DNA of 64,000 nt from Bicyclus anynana (GCF_947172395.1 NC_069094.1:270501-334500), one strand, 5' to 3'. Positions 33,001-45,095 are shown, counted from the stretch's first letter. Notes: generated by a model from the letters alone, not told the origin. A program made the numbers and translations.

Positions 33001-36000
33001 TGCTGTGAGTTTAAAAAAAAATAGTTCAGTAGTGTTCCAATAAGTAAGTAGGAGGTACGTCACAGAAATATAATAAATTGTTGTAAATTTTGTGTGAATA
33101 GATAAGAATTAACTTGTTAAAGTTTAACATTTACAAGGCTTAATAATGATTTGAAAGTTTGATAATGTGCAAATCTTGCAGTAAATTATGTAAAGTTTAC
33201 GAAAAATAAGAAAATGTGGTTTCAATAATTATTTTTATTATTAATTAATGGTTTAATAAATAACAAAACAAAATTACGTACTTAAATATAAATAAAGTAA
33301 TGAAGTAGAGTGAAATTACTTTCGCTACTCGATAACAGATGGCGCTAGTAGTATGTAGAGTCGAAGTGGCTTTAAAAGTAAATTTAAGTTTAAATTCATC
33401 ATTCATTTAAATTAGTTGACTTGAAACGATAACTATAAATATAATTATTAATGTTTTAGTTTACAGTTGAAACAGACCTAAGTGTAGGTACAATAACAAA
33501 ACTTAGATATTAGTAAAAGTGGAAGTTGGACAAAATATTCGTAGTTTCGTGCACCACCTATGTGTCAAATAGAGTTAAAAAGCCGCTTAGATATTTATCT
33601 ACTTTTCTAAGTAGGTATATAAAATTATAATTTTAAGAAAATTTCAGTTTCATTGGCCCAGAAGCTAGAAAACAGCTTCTAGGCGCGTTTAAATGGGCGG
33701 ACAATCAACTCTTACGCGTGTAGGTACCATTCAACTAGACGCCATGATGAAGTGGGCCTCAAGGTTTGTTGATACCCCGCCCCGCGCCCCGCACCCCGCG
33801 CCGCGACAGGTGCGGCGCACCAATGATCGCTCGCTGTCATGTGAGTGGCACTGGCAGGTACCTGCTTATCTGTAGTGTGAGTGATAACAGACACCACACG
33901 GTAGAACATAGATAGGTATCCTAATTCCTAACTATATAGGAACATGGACATAATTAAATTATTTTACAACGATGATCGTTACAGAAGCTAAATTCTTAAT
34001 TATCTAAAATAATTTTTGAGTTTACCTAATAATAAAAATTTAATTTAAATGATTGTGATTGTGTTTTTAGAATTCTTTCTACAGTGACTAAAAAATCGCG
34101 AAAACTCGACGAATGAAAGCGACAACATCCGACAGAAAATTCTTTACTCAAGTTTCTCAGAAGATGTTGACTCTACAACATTCTGATGCAAACTTCTGAC
34201 TTCAAGGTGCAGGAGTTAAGGAACAAGTAAGCAACTTTCGATACTTTGGATCCAGTTTGAATTCACATAATTTAAATTTAACAGGAAGTAAGCAAATGAC
34301 TAATCGATGAAAACAAATGTTTCTACAAGGTAGTTTACTCCTCAGTCATAAGACGAAATTCCTTCTTTATGCTAATGTTAATAAGCAAGTATTCTATGGT
34401 AGATATGTAGTACCTACTGTATACAAACAAAACGCTGTCCTTCACTGTAAAAAAATTAATTAAGTTATCTATTATACATTCGAAAGGAAAGTGGTACGCA
34501 AAAAGTTCAAGCCACTAAGAAATACAGATGGAACCTATCGAACCTACTACAGAATCTGGTAAAAGGCAAAACAATTGTGAGAGTCAAGAGATTGTAGCCC
34601 CACGCCTTCAGGGGCTAGTAAAAGTAGAAGATGTCGAAGACTAAATAAACTATTAGAAGGCCAAACGTGGTGACAAAATGGAGACCACAGAAAAAAGGGT
34701 AAAAGGAAGACCTAAAAAATTACATAGATTGTGTCTTGGTCGGTAGGATATGCCTACCTTAGTGAACTTATTGAATGTAGATACCTAAGTATATTAGGTT
34801 ACTATACAACATTGGCACATTTTTGTTTTGACTATTCCTTAACATCAATCTTTGATATGATAAAGTTTTTCATGCTAGAAATATCGGCTTAGGTATGTGT
34901 ACAATGTGCCATACCATAGAAGTTATCTAGAGATAATAATAAATTAATTACCATTTTCCACGTTAATGTATAGGGTTATAAACTTACAGAATCTGTCTAA
35001 AATTATAACGGTTGACAGTCGTCTTCTCGTCAGGCGGTGTTTGTAAACTTTAATGAGCCTCCTAATGTGTGTAAACAAGTGATTAGTGTGGCAAACGCCG
35101 ATCGATCCACGAAATGCCTACCTAGGTGTACTCTGGACTTCTTTACGTACGTAGGTACGCAATATAAGATGCGTAGCAAGTAGGTATGTGATGGGTAGTG
35201 AACACCTACTTATGTCATTTAAAAGCGGTGATAATGATAGCCCAGTGAGTTGAGATATTGACTTTCGTTTAGGTTAAGTTTGATGAAATATTGAAACCAA
35301 TATTGGGTCTAAAACAAGTGATGGAAATTTAGATAAGCATAGGTATCTTATAGATAGGGAGATGATAATTATGGTAAAAACGAAAGTTATCTTTACAGTA
35401 ACTTCTAAAATTAGCTATTAATGCTTTAATAGGTCGTTGATACTAGCCGAGGATGTTTCACTTCAGTAGTTGCCTAGTATCTACCTGATATGGTGCAATA
35501 TGACTTAAAATTAACTCGTTAATATGATATCGCTAAATCTATAGAAGTCTGTACAAAATAAATAGTAGCTGTACGAATATCTAAATAGATAGATATTTAG
35601 ATACCGTACAGCTAAGCTAAGCTATTTCCTTAGCTGCTATAAAAACAAAATGAGGTGTTTGTCAAGAGAGGTGACTATTTGCAAAAATCTAACTTGGACT
35701 AAGTAGGTGTTGAACACAACAACAAATGTTTGAACTTGGAGTTCATATTTCGAGCATTATAATCCTTGTAGATCCCGCGAACAAAAAGTATATTCACTTA
35801 AATCAATTTAAATGTAATATGTATCACAGTTTGGCAAGTGAATGCAGATATTATGGATATTCCGACCAGCGCGAACGAAATCACTGGCAGCAGTTAGCTA
35901 CGAAATATAAACAACATTACCTAGTTCGATATTATTAATACAAGTTAATCTTAAACCAACAGAGTAATAATAGGTGGTAGGTAGCTGGCACAAACAAATA

Positions 36001-38889
36001 TCATTATTAATGAGGTGCCTAAAATACTTATAACAACTCGTTTTCTACTTAATGCTGACCACGTAGTTCCATACTAGTTTTAACTACGTACACATATTTG
36101 AAACCTTACTCTTTGCATTTTGTTGTCATCATCGTCACCATTATCAGCTTATTTAATACAACTTAATTTATCTACTCACTAGGTCTCTTCTCTCTTCGGA
36201 ACAGAAAGAGAATTGAAGCTTAGATCTACCACGTTGTCAAGGACTTTAGAATTCATCTCCTAACGTCGCACTTAAGTTCAATAATATCGAAGCTAGAATC
36301 TACTTAATCCAAGACTTTGGTCACCCAAGACACTTTTTCTTAAACTTTTCCTTGATTGGAAGGAGGAAAGAATATTAGTAGTATTTAAATGACATGATCA
36401 GTAATTTAAAAAAAAACACTGAGAGACAAACGCCATGACCTCTATTTTAATTTTAGAAAATTACCTATTTCTCAAAGAAGAAAATATCAAATCCTAGATA
36501 GGTAATTAGGAGATAGAAGCTATGTAGTAATGTATTTTTATTTTTGACGCTTGAAAAAGCTATAATATAAATTATAAAGTAGCTTTGTATGAATTTGTAA
36601 AAAATAAAACTGAAAAAGTTTAGTTTAGTTTTAAAAGCATCTGTTACTTAATGTATAATATAATAGATGCAGTTAAACTCCAAGGTTTGTTAATTTATTC
36701 ATTCGGTTGACTTGTAAGTAGGTAGGGACTTTCCTTCGACACCACGTTTCACGCAACGGTGGAGCGTGGCAAGCATCCCTACTGTTGCTCAGAGGGTAAA
36801 AGTATGAGCTGTCAGTGAGAAACAAATACCTAATGGCTATAGATAGAGCAGTTTGGTGAAGAATACCTAGCAGGAAATCATGTACGATTAAAGGTACATA
36901 CTCGTATCAAGGTAGGAACTAGGAACCTCAATAGAAACATTATAGATTAAGTTAGAAAAAAGCCATAGAAAATATTAGAAATTTAAATTTAATTTGAATT
37001 TGCAGAGGACACCAACGTCAAATCTCAATTACCTACATATTGACAAATATTTCCATTAGATGGGATTATCAAACACAAATTATACAAATATCATACCTAT
37101 AATTTACGTACCTACCAAGCCGAAAGATTATTGTTAGTTAAATTTAGAGCCAATGTACATTTTGTAAATCCAAGTTGACCATCTGAACTTTTTAGAGATA
37201 ATTAAGTATTTTAGTATCCAATTTAGATACCTATACATAAAACAATTATTTCAATAAGTAATTTGTAATTATTATATCAATCGGTAGAGATATTTTTTTA
37301 ATCATCATTTTACTGGATAACATTATAATGATGATAATTTAACATTCTATATTCTAGATAAATGAAAAAAGACATTGATTGAATCTTAAAGGACATATTT
37401 ATTGCAAAATAATGAAAAATGTCAATTGCCAATGGTAGGTATGTTAGTTTGCATGTAGAATCCACCATTTATCAAGTTAACAATCTAGGAGAAGTCAATT
37501 AAGCGAAAAACCAAATCCCATGTGAATAAAGTCAGGCAATAGTATAAGTATAGAAAAAAGACATTGATTGAATCTTGAAGAACATATTTATTGCATAAAT
37601 AATGAAAAATGCCAGTTACCAATGATATGTTAGTTTTCATGGAGAATCCACCATTTATCAAGTTAACAATCTATGAGATATTAGTTAAGCGAAAAACCGA
37701 ATCACATGTGAATAAAGTCAGGCAATAGTATAAGTATATATACGCACAACCATAATCTCCTGGCGTGGGACCTTCCTATTTTTTTACTTCAATGCCCAAA
37801 AATATTACATTATTATTGTTTTTGCGTTTGTTTAATTTATGTTTTGCTGAGAAATTAATACCAATATTGCTGTAGGTAATCTCATATAACTGTTTATCTC
37901 TGAACCAACGTGCGCCGCATCTCGAACCTCTCAGACAGGCGGCGTACCAAGGGAAAATTAAAAAGTAAAGTGAAAAGAAAAAATAAACTGAGTAAAAGCA
38001 AATGAATTAAAACAACATAATCATTTACGATTTAAGACGCCGAGGGGGAGGCTCGACAAACGAAACTTTCTTTCAAGTCTGTGTATACCTGTTCCCGTGC
38101 CTCAAGTGGATGAGTTATGCCGCGCCCGGGCCCCGGGGGAGCGAGGGGACCAACACCAAGGTTATTTCTAATGAAGACGTTCGTACGGTTTTATTTTTAA
38201 TGCGTCAGAGGTGTTGGTTTCACCTGTTACAACTGTTACGGGAACTGTTGTATCTTTCACAACTTTTTTTTTAAATGTGTTCTGACCTTCGTTACTAGTA
38301 TCTGTATCTATATTACTAACATTTATTAAACTTCATCAGTTCTCATAATTTTTAATTATTCAAATGTCAATTCACTAATGTAATACAAAACGTTGAAATT
38401 TTAAATAATATCGAATAAACAACATATTATTATTGTTTTCGAAAGAAGAACTTTATTTAGAAAGTTTCGAAATAAGGATATTTTTGTAAATGTTGGATTT
38501 ATAAATGAAAATTTACTCAATAGACATAATCATATTAGTAACGTTACACAAGGATGCAAATAAATAACATTAGACGACTTAGACTGTCGTTGAAATTATT
38601 GAGTAGAATGTTTTGCTACGAATAGGTCGGTAATATGAACTTGGCGTCTGTAGAGCAAATCGGAAAGTAAAGAATTATAAACGAATATCAAAAATAATAA
38701 TAAAATCATTGACAAGGTAAAAACAAATATGCAAACGAAAATGAAAGTAAAAGCAAGCTTACTCAAGGCCGCCAGCCTGGCCGAGGAGGTGGAGGTGGGC
38801 ACCTGCTTACTCCGCATGTCGGCCAGCCAGTCGGCTGCCAGCCACTCGTACCATCCGCCGACTCCCATAAGCTGGCTATGCACTTTCAT
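26898..38889 (-). CDS. zfh1: Zinc finger homeobox protein 1 (ZEB family transcription factor)
   Basis: This is a nuclear DNA-binding repressor/activator, the insect orthologue of ZEB1/ZEB2; in flies it acts in mesoderm, muscle progenitors, blood cells, gonad and neurons. Modelled exons: 38889-38763, 30761-30571, 29554-27517 and 27091-26898 (TAA stop). All phases agree and give 849 residues. Domains by residue: C2H2 finger ~81-102; fingers ~108-128, ~139-159 and a C2HC ~167-189; a further C2HC ~446-466; homeodomain ~525-584 with the helix-3 core VVQVWFQNNRARVRR; CtBP motif PLDLSTK ~594-600; C-terminal fingers ~764-784, ~792-812 and ~820-845. The two-cluster finger plus central homeodomain layout is specific to zfh1/ZEB. 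Fly isoforms are roughly 750-1050 aa, so the length fits. The first exon is the least certain part; other promoters or 5' exons may exist in the 8-kb intron or upstream. Confidence 0.93.
27517..29554 (-). CDS. zfh1: zfh1 exon 3: N-terminal fingers, homeodomain, CtBP motif, first C-terminal finger
   Basis: This exon is 2038 nt, with a TCCTCAG acceptor and a G|GTGAGT donor inside the HSG linker of a finger. It begins SCKICPKSFDNVYRLQRH and runs through two more fingers, a Pro/Met-rich region, acidic stretches (including KEEPEDP, which has the look of a SUMO site), a C2HC finger, the homeodomain and the PLDLSTKK CtBP motif. It ends in the finger FVCDQCDKTFVKQSS. Confidence 0.96.
30031..30590. 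repeat. 64-bp tandem array across the zfh1 exon 2 donor (9 copies)
   Basis: Copies start at 30031, 30095, 30159, 30223, 30287, 30351, 30415, 30479 and 30543. Each contains the last ~11 nt of exon 2 and the donor CAG|GTGGAT followed by ~53 nt of intron. The only variation is a two-state site (ataattg = A, atatttg = B) in the order A B B A B A A B B, so the copies are young and have been shuffled. 64 is not a multiple of 3, so using another donor would shift the frame. Confidence 0.95.
30571..30761 (-). CDS. zfh1: zfh1 exon 2: first zinc finger
   Basis: A Gly/Ala-rich then poly-Glu stretch leads to one C2H2 finger, HTCRHCRGTYPTREQLERHE, and the exon ends APSTQ. The acceptor is TTGTTGCAG; the donor CAG|GTGGAT is weak and is repeated nine times in the adjoining 64-bp array. 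Phase agrees with exon 3 (0) and with the proposed exon 1 (1). Confidence 0.88.
31295..31342. repeat. TTTA tetranucleotide microsatellite, interrupted
   Basis: Two ttta runs are joined by a tcatct interruption, in the zfh1 intron. Confidence 0.75.
32277..32482 (+). repeat. Dispersed repeat in the zfh1 intron
   Basis: It carries cttttaaacgtttcaaccga, gttcaggagctatggtaggt and the ending cttataacacccctttttac-gtcggggtta. I recall this type as a frequent lepidopteran transposon tail; its class is not certain. Confidence 0.45.
34225..34740 (+). mobile_element. Highly decayed LINE polymerase fragment in zfh1 intron
   Basis: A frame reads VKQFRYLGSSLNSHN-like residues, which resembles the FxYLGS block late in LINE reverse transcriptases, followed by scattered similarity. 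Several stops interrupt it. The assignment is weak. Confidence 0.35.
35566..35614. repeat. Imperfect hairpin, ~21-bp arms
   Basis: The outer arms tagctgtacg and cgtacagcta are perfect; the inner atatctaaat/atttagatac pair has one mismatch. It lies in the zfh1 intron. Confidence 0.7.
37366..37748. repeat. Two-copy direct tandem duplication, 189-bp offset
   Basis: The segment starting gaaaaaagacattgattgaa at 37366 is repeated from 37555, running through caatagtataagtata. Divergence is scattered substitutions and small indels, so the duplication is old compared with the exon-junction arrays. It lies in the large zfh1 intron. Confidence 0.8.
38763..38889 (-). CDS. zfh1: zfh1 probable first coding exon
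   Basis: An open frame from the ATG at 38889 (MKVHSQLMGVGG...) runs to an A|GTAAGC donor at 38762-38757. Its phase 1 end matches the phase of exon 2. It sits in the GC-rich zone just downstream of the putative promoter. I do not recognise the peptide as a known zfh1 N-terminus, so this rests on phase, donor quality and position. The frame stays open upstream to about 38960 without another ATG. Confidence 0.5.
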
Positions 38890-39159
38890 CGGGCCACAAC
38901 ACCACTGTCGGCCTTCGTCCGACGAGACGGTCGCAGTGTCGGAGTGACTGACGCCCAACGCACACCTCTATGTTTACGACGCACCAACTTGAACTTTTAC
39001 ATCGCTGGACAGCTGGCGATGTGGCACTTTAACTTTTATACCTTCCAAACACCCTGACGAGTTTAGGAGCGCGATTTTTTAATTATTTATTTTGAATGTG
39101 CTGCGAACGCACCGGATTGAACTTTTGTTTTTTTACGTTTGTTTGGCGATGTGCAGTGC

Positions 39160-39600
39160 GGACGGCCGCTAACTATCAGTTATCCGAGAGCGCGACGCAC
39201 TGGCACTGCGACGACGCGGAGTAGTGTTTACAGTCCCAACTCACATCGGCAGGCGCCCCAGACGTTGGCCAGGCTCCACAGGCGGTACGAGTAGCTGTCA
39301 CCATAGCAGCCGAACATCTCATCGGTTCTCGCGACCATGACCCGCGCTCACACGTGTGGCTCGCGGCGCGGCGCGCGGCGGAATGAAGCCGGCCCGCCTC
39401 TCGCCCCGCCCTGCCCGCCGCCTCGCCCCGCGCCGCACCTCGCCACCCCCCACCTATACTTAATTAGTGAACCCGCTGAGCGGACCCGTGTCCCGCGGAC
39501 CGCCAGGTCTCTCATCTGCCGCCGCGCTCTCCGCTCTCGCCTGCAGGACTCTCACAGTCTGCTTAGCGGTTCTTTAATGAGGATGCTCTAGATTTTGCCG
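39160..39600 (-). promoter_or_regulatory. CpG-rich block upstream of zfh1, probable promoter and 5' UTR
   Basis: This is a sharply GC-rich island in AT-rich DNA, with many CpG dinucleotides (39360-39440 is almost pure C/G). It lies 270-700 bp upstream of the proposed first coding exon. The open frame on the plus strand here (39337-39591) looks like a by-product of base composition. I assign promoter function by position; no TATA box is visible. Confidence 0.5.
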
Positions 39601-40505
39601 GGTCCATTCTATTATTGCTTTTTTCTTCGGTTGGCACATTTTCTGTCAGTTCACCTATCCAGGTAATCAAGTAGGTGTGTTGTGCTGATTGAAAAGTAAC
39701 AATACAGTTCCGATGTCAATAATATAATATTAATTAATTTGATAATTTCCTAAACCTGTCAATAAATAAAAAAAAATCCAAGCCGTATTTGCAACACAGA
39801 CCTATGTTAAAAGAATAAATCTGGTTCAAAATCCTGATGTAGGTAGAGCGGTTTGGCGCTACGAAGTAGATAAATGTTTATTTATACACCGCCGGTTAGC
39901 TCCACCTTCCCATTCATCTACCTGTCTCTATTTAACTCTACAGTTACACACGACTCTTAATATTAGTGAAAAAATATAATCATATGAATATACGTACCTA
40001 CCTACTTAAATAAGTTAATTAAGAAATTTCATCTCTATTTACAATTTTCAAGTTTTACCCAATTGGTCTCAATATGTTAGTACATACTTAGAGTGTAAGT
40101 AATTATAAAACAAATGAAATTGTATTTTTAATGATACATCGATATATTTTTTTGAAATGTAAAATTCAGCTTAAAATAATGTTTAAGGATTACGACTCTA
40201 CATTTTACATTGAAGCGCGTTTCGGCTTCTTGTCACTAGATGGCGCTAAGCGTCGCACAACGCGAGTTTATGTTGATGTCGAGATTTACTATGACTTGTA
40301 TTGCTTTTAATGATACTGTTGGTTTATAATTTTCTATACGATTTCGTTGCTTCTTATTAATTTGGTTTTTCTTTACCTATACCTTATGAATTATTTAAGA
40401 ATTTAGTCACAATCATGTACCTATCATTTATTTAAAATTACCTACACAACCCGGCAATTATTCATAACATCTTAGTATAAGAAATAAACACGTAATATAC
40501 CTATT

Positions 40506-40590
40506 ATAGCTCTAGCCAGGACTCGAACCCAGATCCTTGCTGTCAGGAACCATGTAAGCTAACCACTGAACAAACAAGGCACTTATTTCT
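40506..40590 (-). mobile_element. tRNA-like SINE head
   Basis: The minus strand reads ttcagtggttagcttacatg (A-box region) and gggttcgagtcctggct (B box). Similar heads, with ttcctgacagcaaggatctg between the boxes, occur in moth SINEs. I see no functional cloverleaf. Confidence 0.5.
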
Positions 40591-41375
40591 ATATTTATTT
40601 CACATTTTTTTTTCAATATTTTTACGTTGTATGGTATAAAAGAAATGTAAAAACGAATAAGGGAAAATAATGAACAAGGCCCACCAAGAATTGGTAACGT
40701 TACGCTACCGGCATAATTACATTGTAGCCATAGTGCCTTCCATTTTAAACCCTATTCGATATAGCGTAAAGTTGAAAGTGGTTTGTGAGCTGTGCCTGTA
40801 ACTTATCCGTTGTGTAACCTTTATAGTCAAAGACAATACCACCTTGTTCGCACGTGGGCCACACGTGTGGCCGATGCGTTTAAGGGTATTTTAACACCTA
40901 AAGCAAAGCGATTTAATGGCGCTTTAAAGCACTAATACAATTTATAGATGGGTAATTGAATAGGTAAGTTGTTTGATTTTGATAAATTGAAAACCTAGTT
41001 ATCTTCTTTCATTCAGTCAGTTATCTAGTAGGTCTTGTATTATCCTGAACTTGAACCTTTTAATAAATAATTAAAAACAAGATGAAATTTAGCAACACTA
41101 AAAATCCGAAGCGGGGATTTTCTATACCTAAGAAAAACAATCTATTTGCCTATACCTTAAACCTCTGTTATGATGTTGTCTTGATGACACATTCAATATG
41201 GCGGTTGAAATGAAAAATCATTAACTAAACGACAACGGGCACAATTTGAGTTCTGACTCGATTTGTAAAAATCGCTTAGGAAGGTACACCAAACATGATA
41301 TAAAAATTATTACGTTTCCCCATTAAAAAAACGAGTTTTAGTTGCAACAACAACAGCTACTATGAATTTAAAATT

Positions 41376-41465
41376 TCTTTTCGTGTTGAGTAAGTGCCGA
41401 TGGCTCCATGTGGGACCACTATGCCGACACCGGGGGGTTAGGGCGAGCGCAGAAGCATCGCCTGA
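41376..41465. repeat. Dispersed repeat R-g, copy 2
   Basis: About 90 bp, nearly identical to 20500-20590 and in the same orientation. Single-base differences are spread along it. It lies in DNA without other genes. Confidence 0.6.
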
Positions 41466-42842
41466 GTAATTATTATAACAACTATTATTTGATGAGTAAG
41501 TGGCGAAGTAAGTAGTGACTTTCTGACCTGACCCTAACTTCTGCATTGGAGGTCGTGGCTTCGTTTCCCACAACTGGAAAATATGATAATATCCACAATA
41601 ATGAAATTAGAGTACTTACCCTTTGTACTCTCTCATTTGTACTGCCTTTAGTTTTCAAACTTTGGTGCCCGGTACTTTTTACGTTATCAAAATATTCCTT
41701 TTTTTTGGATATTTTTGGTTATCTAAATAGGTAGATATTTATCCATTTTACGTACTTAAGTGATTTATAAGTAGATATGCCTGAAACCTATAAGTACCTA
41801 CGATAAAGTCTTTTTACCTATAGATGTTTCTTATCGTGGGAAAATCTTTTATAAGCTATAGGTACCTACAGTTAGCCATTGTATGCGGCCCAAGTTTAGC
41901 AATTGTTTTGTTACTAACAAGGACTTACTCTTTAGCGCGAGCTGTTGATGCGTTAGTTTGAAAGTCACACCTCAGCATTGTGAGGGTAATTAACAATTTG
42001 ACAGCGTCGTATACTGCTATTGTTTGAGGGCGAGGTGTTGTAGCACTTGCAGCCGTAGGTACAATGCGCTGGTGACATCTGGCACATCTGTTGCCACCTT
42101 TACAACTGCCTGCGTCCGTAGGTAGATGTTTTATTGTTTGTCTTACTTCTGTCAAACCATGTGCTTTTGTATCGCTAAGAGAAATTATGAAGAAAAACAG
42201 TAACTTTGATGTCAAACCAACACGTCTGAATATGTACGAGTAGATACATACTCATTATATACTCATATAGATGGTATGATACGTGCCTGTAAGTTAAGTG
42301 TTTGTTAATATGTTGGTAGGTACCTACCTACATAATATTATATCTAAATCTTTTGCAACTCAAAATCGAAAAAAAAATTATTTGAATTGAAAGTAGGTAT
42401 CTAAAAGATTTTGTCATCGTTGCAGTCAATGATAATTAGTTGTGAGGTGTTTTCTTGAAGCACTATAAAGTGTAGATACAAATAATTGGATAAAATTGGA
42501 TCACAGATCAATTGCGTTATAGGATAAATCAGCGTCACCTGATGGTAAGTGAAAATCATCACCTCTAAACAGCAACACCTGGCGTTAGGGTTGACAACAT
42601 TTTCTTCAGAATAATATGGTTAATATAAATTTAAGGTCTAAAAATATGGTTCGACTAGTTTATGGAATAAGCAAAAAATTAGTAAGCAGTCAGAAATAGT
42701 CATGGCACTTATTTCCCCGGACGAGGTTCCAAAAGCTTGAATAAAACCGGACAACATGACCATCATTTCCTTTTCCCAGTCAATTAATTATTAAGGCTGT
42801 GCTAGTGCTTACACTGGGTACCTATTAGAGCTCTTTAGATTA

Positions 42843-44170
42843 GGGTAATTCCAGGATAGATGCCCCAGTGGGATAGATAACTTGATTTTTATTTCACTAT
42901 GTTAGGAGCACTGTAGGAGTTAAATTTTACTGTAAGTAACGAGTCTTCCCCCTGCAAACCTTAGTGTCGGGAGGAATTTCGACCGGAGTGCATGCGTTTC
43001 GTCTGTGTGAGTAAAAATGTTCCGCAGTGAGACGACAAAAGGCGCCAAAATAAGATTCGTAAGTTCTTTCAACAGTGTATTTTTTCTCTCGCTTATAATT
43101 TTATTTTTTTTTCTATTTGTCTGCTTGCATTGAAGATTAGCCTATGTAAAGTGATAGATTTTATAGTAATTGAAACTCAACTTTTGTTTTTATTGATAAG
43201 GGCATCTATCCCCTACAAAAAGTATAGTTGCCCCGTTTTTTATTAGGATAGATGCCCCTAAGGGCAACTATCCCCAACTGTTTATTATAAGTGTTGTGTT
43301 GTTGCAGGAGAGCAAAATGCCTCGTAAATATAAAAGGAAACAGGGTGTTGTCCCTCGTACTGTAACCTAGACCGAAGACAATATGCTAGCAGCGTTTGAA
43401 GAGATGAAAAAGGGAGAGAAAGGCGTAAATCAGATTTCTAGAATATAAGGAATACCATTTAAAATATTAAGACGAAGATTTGCCGTTAACAGTAATTCTT
43501 ATTTTTAAAATTACTGTATGTGTTGTTGTTTTAAATTTGAATTACTTTTACTTTGCATTGTATTGCATCATATCATTGTAGTTACTGTCTGGCATAATTA
43601 TTACTGAAAAAAATTATATATATCTAGCATTTATTTTTATTTGTTTTATGAAAACATCCTGTAATAACAAAAAACGACTCGTGGCTCTTACATTCAAATT
43701 AGGAGAAGCTGGATTTCCGCTGGACCGAACAGCAATACGTCAGTTAGCATACCAGTTTGCTAAAAAGCTACAGCTAAAGTATAACTTTGACAAAGATGGC
43801 CAAGAAATGAAAATGAAAGTTATATAAAACACCATAAAGACTGATTATAATAATATAGTTGTTTGATTTCAGAACAAACCAATTACAATGTTCAATCAAA
43901 GTCGCCAATCCCCACTAAGGGCACCTATCCTCAGAAGATTTTTCATGATAAGTCTTCTATCCGCCACAGTAGGCGTCTATCCCATTTTTTAGAGGTCCAT
44001 AAAATTACAATTTACACAAAATCTACACAGTCTATATCAGAAAGATTCAGATAATATAGAACATTAAGAAATATATTTAATTTCTCCCAAAGACCGTAAT
44101 GCTCTAAGATTATAAAATTCGGAGTTATTTAGCATTTTCGAAAAGTGGGGCATCTATCCTGGACTTACCC
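42843..44170 (+). mobile_element. Decayed pogo-like DNA transposon with intact terminal inverted repeats
   Basis: The 25-bp terminal inverted repeats (gggtaattccaggatagatg at the left; the right copy has one mismatch) are flanked by TA, as for pogo/Tc1-mariner elements. Inside, plus-strand frames read MPRKYKRKQGVVPR, AAFEEMKKGEKGVNQISR and GIPFKILRRRFA, which resembles the psq-type helix-turn-helix of pogo/Tigger transposases. The next recognisable block is LVALTFKLGEAGFPLDRTAI. Several stops interrupt the frame and the DDE catalytic domain is missing. The TIR core ggcatctatcc recurs many times inside (findings). Confidence 0.8.
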
Positions 44171-44507
44171 TACCACACATTACTATATTTTTCTTTTTTG
44201 ATACATCTATTAAAATCAATGTGAAAGAGTTTGCTTTATTTATTTAGGCTTAGATGAAGATTATAGATGTACTAATTAATATACGATAAGTAATAAGTAT
44301 TTACCTCAATTTTTTTTTATTTTAATTGATTTTTGTTCTTATTTCGTGTGTAATTATCTTCATTTTCCTCAAGAGTTGTTCGGTTAGTTGTCCATATCTC
44401 CAGATTTCGTTACATTGTTCGATGTGATCAGGTAGTATTTCCGCACCTGGAATTAGCAACATCATTCACATGATTAAATATAGACTTGCTGTGTATTGTG
44501 TGTGTAC

Positions 44508-44822
44508 CGACGGCCTCCGTGGCGCAGTGGTATGCGCGGTGGATTTACAAGAGGGAGGTCCTGGGTTCGATCAGATTTAGATTTTCTTAATTTGTCCAGG
44601 TCTGGCTGGTGGGAGGCTTCGGCCGTGGCTAGTTACCACCCTACCGGCAATGATGTACCGCCAAGCGATCTAGCGTTCCGGTACGATGCCGTGTAGGAAC
44701 CGAAAGGGGTGTGGATTTTCATCCTCCTCCTAACAAGTTAGCCCGCTTCCATCTTAGACTCATCATCACTTACCATCAGGTGAGATTGTAGTCAAGGGCT
44801 AACTTGTAACGAATAAAAAAAA
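44508..44822 (+). mobile_element. tRNA-derived SINE (family A), near full length
   Basis: The head has pol III boxes (A box in cgtggcgcagtggtatgcgc; B box gggttcgatc), a unique middle, and a tail ending catcaggtgagattgtagtc...aacttg plus poly-A. This tail is widespread in Lepidoptera. Fragments of the same tail occur at 45335-45375 and 63860-63906, and in reverse at 4314-4440. Confidence 0.8.
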
Positions 44823-45055
44823 CCTTTATAAATCTGTACCTAATGTGCAAATTTTTCATCATCATGATACTAGCCGATGGACGTTCACTGCACTGCACAG
44901 CACGAGTCACCATTCTTTCCACTTAGTAAAGGGACCAAGACTGCGCTTTTTAGGCAAATTAATGTCGATGATACCAAAATTTTGCATTGTGCAGCTTAAC
45001 GCACGATGTTCTGAAAAGACTCGAAGGTTACATCGGCCTATTCAGTGCTAAAACG

Positions 45056-45095
45056 TTGTCATACATTGAGCTGCACCAAGCTCAATGTATGACAA
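45056..45095. repeat. Perfect hairpin, 17-bp arms
   Basis: The arms 45056-45072 and 45079-45095 (ttgtcatacattgagct and its inverse) have a 6-nt loop. Confidence 0.85.

Larger units (their letters stand above)
30762..38762. other. Large first intron of the zfh1 model
   Basis: Mostly AT-rich. It holds repeat fragments (32277-32482, 34225-34740), a tandem duplication (37366-37748) and three GC-rich spots (32715-32760, 33775-33860, 38035-38170) that might be alternative first exons or enhancers. No additional coding exon could be supported. Confidence 0.6.

Noticed and set aside
33693..33909. Alternative zfh1 exon in the GC-rich spot of the intron
   Set aside because: Donor-like and acceptor-like dinucleotides exist on both strands, but no frame gives zfh1-like residues or a phase match.
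41925..42215. 96-codon minus-strand frame with CKGGNRCARCHQR motif
   Set aside because: The Cys/His spacing hints at a zinc-binding transposon tail, but I could not match it to a family and no second block was found.
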